A stretch of DNA of 64,000 bases from JAAUTG01 sp964458705 (lineage in GTDB: Bacteria; Bacteroidota; Bacteroidia; Chitinophagales; Saprospiraceae), in contig CAYWKD010000003.1 of NCBI GenBank assembly GCA_964458705.1, positions 1 to 64,000 on the forward strand, in the 5' to 3' direction. Position numbers and translations under genes: made by a program. The first letter of the stretch is position 1. The number at the start of each line of letters is the position of its first letter. The notes beneath the pieces were generated by a model that did no database searches, was not told the origin of the DNA, and saw nothing but the letters and a program-made list of their open reading frames with translations. Positions 17,785-25,682 of the stretch are shown piece after piece.

Positions 17785-18900
17785 TTAGTTTTCCTCGTTT
17801 TTCCAGTAATTTCTTAATGTTTCAATTTGAGTATGGCTGCCGATGGCAATGAAACTTGTGCCCGGAACTAGAATTGTACTAGGTTCTGGATTCACTATGT
17901 ACTGATCAGTAGGCGATTTATAGCCAATTATATTGCAGCCCGTAACTTTTCTTATTTTAAGTTCTTCTATTGATTTACCCTGATAATGACTTTGTACATC
18001 TTCATACTTTATTTCTTCGAAGAGAATATCAGATTCATATTTATTGGTCAAAAAAGAAAAGAATTCTACGGCTCCTGGTTTTGTAACTAATGTAGCCATG
18101 TAAAAGCCTCCAATTTGTTCTGGCATGATCGTGTGATTTGCTCCTGCTAACTTAAGTTTACTTGCCGCTCTCAGCCGAGAAACTCGGCTTATGATATTAA
18201 TATTTTTATTTAGTTCTCTAGCGGTCAGTACGGCAAAGACATTATCTGTATCGTCTGGCAGGGCGGTAACTAAAGTTTTAGCATTTTTTATGCCTGCTTT
18301 AAGTAAGACATCATCGTTGGTGGCATCACCTTCAATATAAAGTATTGCTTCATCATTACCTTGGATTTCTTCAATTGTATCGGAAGCAATATCAATTACG
18401 ACGTAAGGAAATTTGTGCATTGCAAAATGTTCACTTATTTCTTGACCATAGCGACCGTAGCCACAAATTATAATATGATCCTTGAGTTGTTGTATTCGAT
18501 TTTCGATCAAGCGGATGTGCATTTTTTTAAAAATCTCTCCTTCAATAAAGTAGTTTGTAAAAGCATAAAGAGCATAAGCAAATATACCAATATTTGTGAC
18601 GATCAATAGCGAAGTAAACAGTCTTCCTGTATCACTCAATGGCTCAACTTCGGTGAAGCCGACTGTTGATATGGTAATGATAGTCATGTAAAAAGCTTCT
18701 ATGAAGCTATATTCTTCAATAAGAATAAAACCGATAGTACCAATTGTGATAGAAGCTAATAAGAGCAGCAGAGCTGTTCGTAGGGTAATGATAGAACCTT
18801 TATAGGTATAACCTATATAGGAATGACCTACAAAAATGTATTTTAGACGACCAAGGTATTTGGTGATAATAGTTTGAATCATTCCCAAATTTTTTCCCAT
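17785..18900 (-). CDS. Two-TM potassium channel with RCK (TrkA-N) domain
   Basis: The 371-residue protein has two TM helices around a pore loop (about residues 30-120). The selectivity filter reads TISTVGFTE, where the usual filter is TVGYGD, so Gly-Asp is replaced by Thr-Glu after the Phe. An RCK_N Rossmann domain follows (IIICGYGRYGQEISEHF, about 143-160; acidic VIDI; EGDATND), and then an RCK_C domain (about 285-365). It would sit in the inner membrane and be gated by nucleotides or ions binding the RCK ring. It overlaps the NUDIX gene by 22 bp, suggesting coupled translation. A NUDIX enzyme acting on ADP-ribose or NAD-type ligands beside an RCK channel is suggestive, but function is not proven. 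Confidence 0.88.
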   Translation of the reverse strand: MGKNLGMIQTIITKYLGRLKYIFVGHSYIGYTYKGSIITLRTALLLLLASITIGTIGFILIEEYSFIEAFYMTIITISTVGFTEVEPLSDTGRLFTSLLIVTNIGIFAYALYAFTNYFIEGEIFKKMHIRLIENRIQQLKDHIIICGYGRYGQEISEHFAMHKFPYVVIDIASDTIEEIQGNDEAILYIEGDATNDDVLLKAGIKNAKTLVTALPDDTDNVFAVLTARELNKNINIISRVSRLRAASKLKLAGANHTIMPEQIGGFYMATLVTKPGAVEFFSFLTNKYESDILFEEIKYEDVQSHYQGKSIEELKIRKVTGCNIIGYKSPTDQYIVNPEPSTILVPGTSFIAIGSHTQIETLRNYWKNEEN

Positions 18901-19418
18901 CTCGTCAAAGCACTTACGGCGTGAGGATGATTAATTTTTCCATTTTGAATCATGGCTTTAATCTGTGAAAACTGAATCTCTACTACCTTTATATCTTCTG
19001 CTTCATCTAGCTGTTGGGCTTTTGTTGGCTCAGCATCTTCCACTAGCCAATGGTGAATGTAAGCACTCATGAAGGCTGGATTATTAGGAATACTCCCTAT
19101 ATATCGCCATTTTTTACCCGTATAGCCCGTTTCTTCTAGTAGTTCTCTAGCTGCTGCTGTTTGTTGGTCTTCTCCTTTATCTATAAATCCTCCCGGACAT
19201 TCTAATATCCTATTTTCTGTGCCAAAACGATATTGCTCTACCATCACAACTTTTTGGTCTTTTGTTAAAGCGATGATGTTTACAGCGTCATCAGTATCAA
19301 AGATGGTAACCTGCACCTCCTTTTGGTTGCGAGGGTTCAATAGGTAGTTGTATCGAATGCTGTAAAATTTATGCTCAATGATAGTTTCTGATTTGAGATG
19401 CTTCCATGTTTTTTGCAT
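18879..19418 (-). CDS. NUDIX hydrolase, ADP-ribose pyrophosphatase type
   Basis: A 179-residue enzyme with a complete Nudix box, GFIDKGE followed by ARELLEETGY (about residues 97-119), fitting G-x5-E-x7-REUxEExGU. The upstream VVMVEQYRFG and downstream PNNPAFMSAYIHHWLVEDA fit the ADP-ribose / nucleoside-diphosphate-sugar pyrophosphatase group. It hydrolyses nucleoside diphosphates linked to another moiety using Mg2+. It starts 10 bp after the preceding gene and its end overlaps the channel gene by 22 bp, so it is in the middle of the operon. Confidence 0.88.
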   Translation of the reverse strand: MQKTWKHLKSETIIEHKFYSIRYNYLLNPRNQKEVQVTIFDTDDAVNIIALTKDQKVVMVEQYRFGTENRILECPGGFIDKGEDQQTAAARELLEETGYTGKKWRYIGSIPNNPAFMSAYIHHWLVEDAEPTKAQQLDEAEDIKVVEIQFSQIKAMIQNGKINHPHAVSALTRWEKIWE

Positions 19419-19428
19419 AATCTTAGTT

Positions 19429-20025
19429 TTATCTCAACTTTCCCTCCTTCAAAACTTCTACATTCAAATTATTTTCTTTGGCTACCTCCATCATAGCTTC
19501 TTGTTGACTGATGAGTTCGCCAAGTTGTTTCAGGTCATCTTCAAAATCAAGTACAAGATCGTCGTGCATTCGATTGAGCATTTTTAGCATTTTCAGCGTT
19601 CGTTTCACAACATAATTGTTGAAAGTCATAGAACGCTTTGGATTGACACTGTTGATTTCATCTCCAAATAATTCTAAACTCTTGACCAACATCAGCAAGT
19701 TTAGTTGAACTTCGCCATATTTGTCTTTGGTTGTTTTGACATGATCGGTTATCTGCCCACTTATCGTTCGAAGCTCCATCAATAAATATCCTGGAGAATA
19801 GTAGTATCCATCCTTGTTGTATGTTTCCAAATAATTTTCAATACCTTTATATATCTTTCTTCTTCTTTCTTCTTGATTTTGTTTGCCTTCTAGTAGTTCA
19901 AAAGCAAGACGTTTTACCAAAGGTTCATCCTTGGCTATTAAGCGAAGTAATAGTTTATCTTTTTCTGACTGAGGCATTTCCGTAATCGCCTCTTTCAACT
20001 TATCTGATAGTTTGAGCCTAGACAT
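19429..20025 (-). CDS. Conserved helical protein of unknown function
   Basis: A 198-residue, highly charged, almost entirely helical cytoplasmic protein with no signal peptide or TM segment. It begins MSRLKLSDKLKEAITEMPQS and has a KDKYGEVQLNLLMLVKSLELF stretch (about 102-122) and a coiled-coil-like C-terminus. It lies 22 bp after the M16 peptidase gene and 10 bp before the NUDIX gene. I believe it is conserved among Bacteroidota next to M16 peptidases, but I cannot name a family. The N-terminal third resembles helical-repeat proteins. Confidence 0.7.
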   Translation of the reverse strand: MSRLKLSDKLKEAITEMPQSEKDKLLLRLIAKDEPLVKRLAFELLEGKQNQEERRRKIYKGIENYLETYNKDGYYYSPGYLLMELRTISGQITDHVKTTKDKYGEVQLNLLMLVKSLELFGDEINSVNPKRSMTFNNYVVKRTLKMLKMLNRMHDDLVLDFEDDLKQLGELISQQEAMMEVAKENNLNVEVLKEGKLR

Positions 20026-20047
20026 GATCTCACTCTTTTACTGTAAT

Positions 20048-21298
20048 TTACGCATACAACTCTGGTTTGACTTTGTATCTCAGCACAGAGCAGTTTTCAC
20101 GAGTCAATATTTGATTAGCCACTCTACGAATGTCCTGCATGGTTATTTGTCTATAATATGCCAACTCTTGATTGATTAAACTAGTGTTACCAACTACTTC
20201 AAAAAAGGCTAGATTAATGGCTTTATTTAAAATGTTTGTCTCAGAAAAAATAATGCTACTCTCGACCTTATTTTTTACTTTTTTTAACTCTTTCTCTTGT
20301 ACAGCTTCCTGCTTCAGCAAGTCCAGTTCTTCCCATATTGCAAGCTCTGCTTTTTCTAGGCTCACTCCTTCGGAAGGTTTACCTTCAATAATCAATACTC
20401 CTGGGTCGATACTCCCCGTTATGTAGCAATCAATATATGAAAACAACTCTTGATCTCTTGTAAGTCGCCGAAAAAGGCGAGAAGACGAGCCATTGCAAAG
20501 AATATCTGAAATTAAATCTACCACATAGTAATCAGGATGGATTCGATCGGGCATATGAAAAGCCATATAAATGGAGTCCAAAGGTACATCTGATTCCATA
20601 TTAACTTCACGGATAGCATCTTGGATGGGTTCTTGTTTTAGTCGGCGTCTGGGCACTTCACTTTTTGGAATATCTGCAAACCATTTTTCTGTCAGTGCCT
20701 TCACTTCTTCTAATCCGATATTACCCGCTACTGAAAGTATGGCATTATTAGGGCAGTAGAATTTGTGATAAAAATCAATAACATCTTGCATGGTTGCATG
20801 CTCTACATGTTGAGGAACCTTTCCAATGGTAGGCCAGTTGTATGGATGTTCTTGATAAGCAAGTCCAGAAAGATGATGCCAAGCATCGCCATAGGGTTGA
20901 TTGAGGCAAGTTTCCTTAAACTCTTCTACAACGACCTTGCGCTGTGTTTCTAACACTTTCTCATCAAAATTGAGGTTAAGCATTCTATCCGATTCCAACC
21001 AAAAGGCTATTTCTACATTTTCCGCTGGTAAAATTTCGTAATAGTTAGTAATATCGCTGTTGGTGAAGGCATTATTCTCCCCTCCTGCTTGTTGGATAGG
21101 CTCATCGAAGTCTGGGACGTTTTTAGAACCTCCAAACATCAAATGCTCAAATAAATGAGCGAAGCCAGTTTTTTCGGGTGATTCATCGCGTGAGCCAACA
21201 TCGTATAGTACATTCACCGCCACCATAGGGGTTGAGCGATCCTCATGCACAATGACTCTAAGTCCATTTTTTAAAGTAAATTTTGAAAACTCTATCAC
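20048..21298 (-). CDS. M16 family zinc metallopeptidase (insulinase-like)
   Basis: The 416-residue protein is a single M16 half (about 45 kDa). The inverted zinc motif HLFEH lies at residues 48-52 within GFAHLFEHLMFGG, followed by the third ligand region VVVEEFKE (about 127). The later R/Y pair region of M16 peptidases is also present (DSIYMAFHMPD). There is no signal peptide, so it is likely cytoplasmic or periplasmic like other processing-peptidase-type enzymes. It is first in a five-gene operon; a promoter match lies directly upstream at 21319-21349. Confidence 0.92.
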   Translation of the reverse strand: MIEFSKFTLKNGLRVIVHEDRSTPMVAVNVLYDVGSRDESPEKTGFAHLFEHLMFGGSKNVPDFDEPIQQAGGENNAFTNSDITNYYEILPAENVEIAFWLESDRMLNLNFDEKVLETQRKVVVEEFKETCLNQPYGDAWHHLSGLAYQEHPYNWPTIGKVPQHVEHATMQDVIDFYHKFYCPNNAILSVAGNIGLEEVKALTEKWFADIPKSEVPRRRLKQEPIQDAIREVNMESDVPLDSIYMAFHMPDRIHPDYYVVDLISDILCNGSSSRLFRRLTRDQELFSYIDCYITGSIDPGVLIIEGKPSEGVSLEKAELAIWEELDLLKQEAVQEKELKKVKNKVESSIIFSETNILNKAINLAFFEVVGNTSLINQELAYYRQITMQDIRRVANQILTRENCSVLRYKVKPELYA

Positions 21299-21318
21299 TA
21301 TTTAGTCTATTTTGAAAG

Positions 21319-21349
21319 CAAAGGTAAGTCAAACTAGTATCTTCTTCAA
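21319..21349 (-). promoter_or_regulatory. Promoter of the M16-NUDIX-channel-dehydratase operon
   Basis: On the minus strand, TTG (complement of 21347-21349), a 20-base spacer and TACCTTTG (complement of 21319-21326) fit the Bacteroidota consensus. It ends 21 bases before the M16 start codon, so the leader is very short. Confidence 0.6.
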
Positions 21350-21401
21350 TCAAATTTAATACGCTTCGAGTGCTCTTCGCTTTTCTATTTCTTAAGTAAA
21401 C

Positions 21402-22394
21402 TCAGGAATTATCCATTAATATATTAAATTTCTGCAGTGCCTTTCCACTTTCTAAAGCCTCCGTTGCTTCTGCAATACAATCCATTAGTGATTGTGCCGG
21501 CTTGATGCAATGAATCGCCACTCCAGCATTGGTTGTAACAACATCTTTTTGGGCGGGTGTTCCTTCGTTTTCAAGTATGTTCATAAAGATTTTACCAGAT
21601 GATTCTACTGAACCACCACCATACAAATCTTGCTGTTTATATTGAGATTTTCCAATATCTATTGGTGCAATGAGTTGTTCTGAGTTGTGAGTTCTCAATT
21701 TGAAAGGACTCGTCAAAGAAACTTCATCGTAGCCATCCATCGCATAGACAATAGCGAATTGCTTTTCAGATTGCTGTAAAATATATTGATACATTCTTGC
21801 TAACTCCAAACTGAATACTCCAAATAATTGATATTTAGGTTGAGCAGGATTAGTCAATGGACCTAACATATTGAAAAAAGTTTTCACCTTCAGTTGTTTC
21901 CGCACTGGCACAACTGCTTTCATGGCAGGATGAAACAACGGAGCATGAAAAAAACAGATGTTTGCTTTATCCAATTGTTTCAATAAACGATCTCGCTGAT
22001 TGGTGAATTTGTAGCCATGATGGAGCAGTACGTCCGACGAGCCACTAGCAGAAGAAGAAGCATAACTGCCATGCTTGGTGACTTTATATCCAGCACCAGC
22101 AACAACAAAAGAAGTAATTGTAGAAATATTAAACGTATCCTTTCCATCTCCTCCCGTGCCCACAATATCAATGGTTTCACGACCTTCTAAATCAATTTTT
22201 ACACACAACTCTACCATGGCATCTCTGAAGCCTTGCAATTCCTCTAAACTAATCGGGCGCATCATAAAGACCGTCAAAAAAGAAGCAATCTGAATATCAT
22301 TGTACTCCTGCTCGGCGATGTCATAAAAGATTTGTTTCGCTTCCGCTCTTGTCAGTTTTCGATGTTGATATAGTCGGTTAAGTATTTGTTTCAT
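21402..22394 (-). CDS. trpD: Anthranilate phosphoribosyltransferase
   Basis: The 330-residue enzyme joins anthranilate to PRPP in tryptophan synthesis. Motifs are GTGGDGKDTFNIST (PRPP loop, about residues 80-93), KHGSYASSSASGSSDVL (about 108-124) and FFNMLGPLTNPAQPKYQL (about 174-191). In the second motif the usual KHGN reads KHGS, a change at a substrate-contacting position; Tyr in place of the following Arg is normal for Bacteroidota as I recall. It is isolated: no other trp gene is in the window. A TACCTTTG -7-like box on the minus strand (22468-22475) may belong to it. Confidence 0.9.
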   Translation of the reverse strand: MKQILNRLYQHRKLTRAEAKQIFYDIAEQEYNDIQIASFLTVFMMRPISLEELQGFRDAMVELCVKIDLEGRETIDIVGTGGDGKDTFNISTITSFVVAGAGYKVTKHGSYASSSASGSSDVLLHHGYKFTNQRDRLLKQLDKANICFFHAPLFHPAMKAVVPVRKQLKVKTFFNMLGPLTNPAQPKYQLFGVFSLELARMYQYILQQSEKQFAIVYAMDGYDEVSLTSPFKLRTHNSEQLIAPIDIGKSQYKQQDLYGGGSVESSGKIFMNILENEGTPAQKDVVTTNAGVAIHCIKPAQSLMDCIAEATEALESGKALQKFNILMDNS

Positions 22395-22668
22395 CTATTC
22401 TTGATATTTAGTGCTGGGTTTCAGGAGTCTATTAAATTAATTGCTACCAATTTACACTACTCTTAAACAAAGGTAAATCATAATGCTATAATGAGTAAAT
22501 AGTTAGGTCTTCAAATACTGCTCGATTTTACAACTTTTGACCACTCTCACTCTTTTTATATGGAATCTGTTTGATGATAAAAAAGCAACCCAACAGTCGA
22601 GTAAAAGTTTTTATAAAAAGACTTGTTGTAAAATACTACTCTTGTGAAAGTGCTATTTTGATTTTATT

Positions 22669-23799
22669 ATGCGAATTGCGATCAACACTCGATTTTTACT
22701 AAAAGGCAAGTTGGAAGGCATTGGCTGGTTTACTTATGAAGTGGTGAAGCGATTGGTGGAGCGACATCCAGAGCATGAGTTTATTTTCTTGTTTGATCGC
22801 CCTTTTGATGATTCCTTTATTTTTGGTCGTCATGTTGTACCTGTTGTGTTGCCACCACAAGCTAGGCATCCAATTCTTTTCTATACTTGGTTTGAATGGT
22901 CGGTGCCTTATGCGTTAAAAAAACATAATGTTGATCTCTTTATTTCTCCTGATAATTTTTGCTCTATCAAAACCCCAATTCCTACTTTATTAGTTGTCCA
23001 CGATATTGCGTTTAAGCATTTTCCAAACCAAGTTCGCAATCGGGACTTGAAGTATTACAATAGCTACATACCTAAATACTTGAAACGAGCTGATCGAATT
23101 TTGACGGTTTCCGAATATACCAAGCAGGATATTGTGCGGACTTTTGATATAAATCCTGCAAAAATTCAAATAGCCTGCAATGGTGTGCGGACTGCTTTTC
23201 AGCCTATTCCCCTCGTTGAGCAGGAGAAGCTAAGAGCCAAATATACCAATGGACAGCCTTACTTTTTTTATATCGGTTCTGTGAATCCTAGAAAAAATGT
23301 GGCTAGACTCATTCAAGCATTCGATCAATTTAAACAGCAAACGGGGAGTAGCATGAAGTTACTACTTGCTGGCAAGATGGGTTGGAAGACCAGTGCAGTC
23401 AAATCCGCTTATGAATCAGCACAATATCAGGCGGATATTATTTTTTTGGGTTATGTTGATGATGAACTGCTGCTATCATTAATGGGTAGTGCTTTTGCGC
23501 TCACTTATGTTTCTTTGTTTGAAGGCTTTGGCGTACCATTGTTAGAGGCGATGCACACAGAAATACCAATCATTACCTCTGATGTCTCCTCTATGCCTGA
23601 AGTAGTGGGTGAAGCTGGCTTACTCATTGATCCTCAATCTATTAATTCCATTTCAAATGCCATGATAAAACTGTACAATGATCCTGAATTATGCTTAAAT
23701 TTAGTCGAAAAAGGACGATTGCAGCGGCAAGCATTTAGCTGGGAAAAAGCAGTGGACGTGTTGGAGAATTGTATCAATGAGATGACAGCAAAACAATAA
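22669..23799 (+). CDS. Glycosyltransferase family 4 (GT-B fold)
   Basis: The 376-residue cytoplasmic protein has two Rossmann-like domains. The N-terminal domain (1-185) has GIGWFTYEVVKRL and VVHDIAFKHFPNQ. The C-terminal domain has GSVNPRKNVARLIQAF (about 205-220) and the retaining GT4 nucleotide-sugar motif EGFGVPLLEAM (about 284-294). It transfers a sugar from a nucleotide donor to an acceptor; the sugar and acceptor cannot be told. It is monocistronic, transcribed divergently from trpD, and 69 bp ahead of a T9SS cargo gene. Confidence 0.88.
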   Translation: MRIAINTRFLLKGKLEGIGWFTYEVVKRLVERHPEHEFIFLFDRPFDDSFIFGRHVVPVVLPPQARHPILFYTWFEWSVPYALKKHNVDLFISPDNFCSIKTPIPTLLVVHDIAFKHFPNQVRNRDLKYYNSYIPKYLKRADRILTVSEYTKQDIVRTFDINPAKIQIACNGVRTAFQPIPLVEQEKLRAKYTNGQPYFFYIGSVNPRKNVARLIQAFDQFKQQTGSSMKLLLAGKMGWKTSAVKSAYESAQYQADIIFLGYVDDELLLSLMGSAFALTYVSLFEGFGVPLLEAMHTEIPIITSDVSSMPEVVGEAGLLIDPQSINSISNAMIKLYNDPELCLNLVEKGRLQRQAFSWEKAVDVLENCINEMTAKQ

Positions 23800-23867
23800 A
23801 TCTTAAATCTAAAGTTCAATATTGCTCTAAAAATAAGAAGCAGATAAAACAGTTTAACTTTATACAG

Positions 23868-25439
23868 ATGAAAAAAGGATACGCTACCATACTCTTCTTT
23901 TTAGCTTTATTGTCTTATGCAACAGCTCAATCTATTCAATGGTCGAAGCATTTGAAGCATGAGGTACTAGCTACGGCTGCTGCTGTAGAAATAGATGAAG
24001 CGAACAATATTTATGTGGGTGGACTTTTTGAGGGAGATTTTCAACTGGAAGACGAATGGCTCTCAAGCAGAGGAGGACGAGATATTTACATAGCAAAATT
24101 GAACAGTTCAGGTGATTTACTTTGGGTGAAATCATTTGGTAGTGAAGAGGATGATAATCTTACTGACTTAGCTGTGGATCGAGAGCATATTGCCATTACT
24201 GGTAGCTATTGGCGCAGTATTTTATTTGATGAATACGAACTCAAGACAACCGTGAGTGAATCAGGACTTTTTTATGCTCAACTTAGCAGTGAGGGAGCGG
24301 TGCAATGGGCTAATAAAATTGATGGTGTGGGTACAAAATTCATCCGTTCGATTGCTATTCATCCTTTGGATAACAATGTGGCAACGCTAAGCACCTCTCG
24401 AGAAGAAAGCAATCCAGAAAATCAGTTAGTCACCAATATAACCGTTACGGTTGTTAATAATTTAGGGAATTCAATATGGACTAACACATTGTATGTCAAA
24501 GGTAAAGCAACAGGAATCGGACTAGATTATTTTAATGACGGCTCGGTGGTGGTAACTGGTAATTTTGAAGGCAGCATTGCTGAAGTTGGAACAGATAGTA
24601 TCGAAACGAATACGACAGATACTGATGTGTTTATTTGGAAAATAGCGGCAGGCGGAGAGTCAGCTTGGTTAAAAAAGGCAGGAGGTGTATTTCAAGATGA
24701 AGTAAGTGGTGTGAAGATTTATGACGATCAAATCTTTGTAGCTGGTAGTTTTGTAGGGGTACTGAGTACCAATGATTCACTACAAATTCAGTCCGTAGGC
24801 TTTAACGATAATATCTTTCTTCTAGCCTACAATAGCGATGGTGATGCACTCTGGGCAAAGTCTTTTGGTGGTGTATCCCTTGAGAAATGTACTGGTCTTG
24901 CTATCCATGATGACCAAATTGCCTTAGTAGGCTATTATCTTGACGAACTGAATATTGATCGCTTTACTTTTGCTGGAAGCCCAACGAGTTTTGCTGGGTT
25001 ACTATTGACTACTAACTTGGACGGGGGCGTTTTATCCGCTCAAGTCTTCCGAAGCGATCAAAATTTATTACTCAATGATGTTGCTGTGTTTGAGGATAAT
25101 ATTGTGCTAGGAGGTGATTTTCAAGGTCAATTGCAGATTCAAAATATTAACTACGAAGCCAGTAGCTTCAATCCTTTAATTGTGAAATTTGGCACTACAA
25201 CTTCAACAGAGAATATCATTGGCAATCAATTTCATATAGTTTCTACTTCTGACGGTATTACGATTAATACGACGTCTCAACGTTACACTGTTGCACTCTT
25301 TGATGCGGCAGGTAGAAAATACTTAAAATCAAGTAACTTAGACTATTTATCAACTGAACATTTGCCTAGTGGCTTGTATTTTTTAGTTTTGATTTCAGAA
25401 GGGCAGTTTTTCACTTATTCAGTTGTTATAAGCAACTGA
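23868..25439 (+). CDS. Secreted beta-propeller-like protein with T9SS type A tail
   Basis: The 523-residue protein has a signal peptide (MKKGYATILFFLALLSYATA). The body (about 25-440) is built of repeated blades with phrases such as ALWAKSFGG, DDNLTDLAVD and IALVGYYLDELNID, like SBBP / delta-60-type beta-propeller proteins. The last 75 residues match a Por_Secre_tail (type A) sorting domain: YTVALFDAAGRKYL, LPSGLYFLVLISEG, and a short final strand. It should cross the outer membrane by the type IX system and stay at the surface or be released. The adjacent gene at 25683 encodes another repeat protein with related blades but a type B tail. Function unknown, possibly adhesion. Confidence 0.8.
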   Translation: MKKGYATILFFLALLSYATAQSIQWSKHLKHEVLATAAAVEIDEANNIYVGGLFEGDFQLEDEWLSSRGGRDIYIAKLNSSGDLLWVKSFGSEEDDNLTDLAVDREHIAITGSYWRSILFDEYELKTTVSESGLFYAQLSSEGAVQWANKIDGVGTKFIRSIAIHPLDNNVATLSTSREESNPENQLVTNITVTVVNNLGNSIWTNTLYVKGKATGIGLDYFNDGSVVVTGNFEGSIAEVGTDSIETNTTDTDVFIWKIAAGGESAWLKKAGGVFQDEVSGVKIYDDQIFVAGSFVGVLSTNDSLQIQSVGFNDNIFLLAYNSDGDALWAKSFGGVSLEKCTGLAIHDDQIALVGYYLDELNIDRFTFAGSPTSFAGLLLTTNLDGGVLSAQVFRSDQNLLLNDVAVFEDNIVLGGDFQGQLQIQNINYEASSFNPLIVKFGTTTSTENIIGNQFHIVSTSDGITINTTSQRYTVALFDAAGRKYLKSSNLDYLSTEHLPSGLYFLVLISEGQFFTYSVVISN

Positions 25440-25562
25440 ACGATGAATCAGAATGTTGTTTCTAGTGATATTGCTAGAAAAGTAAGTTAAAATTCAAACT
25501 ATTAGAGAAGTAAGTTTGTCTATTGGTCATTAGTCTGCTTTAAAACTTTAACATAAAAAAAT

Positions 25563-25603
25563 AAAAAAAGTCTCGTTTGTGTACACACAAACGAGACTTT
25601 TTT
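25563..25603. terminator. Strong bidirectional terminator
   Basis: GTCTCGTTTGTGT (25570-25582) and ACACAAACGAGAC (25585-25597) form a perfect 13-bp stem, flanked by seven A before and six T after, giving up to 19 pairs. This is an intrinsic terminator for the upstream gene and would also work in reverse. Confidence 0.85.
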
Positions 25604-25682
25604 CGTATCTATAATTAAAATATATTTAAACAAGGAAAGTGAGTGTGTATCCATCACTGATTACAAGACTAACAAAAATAGA

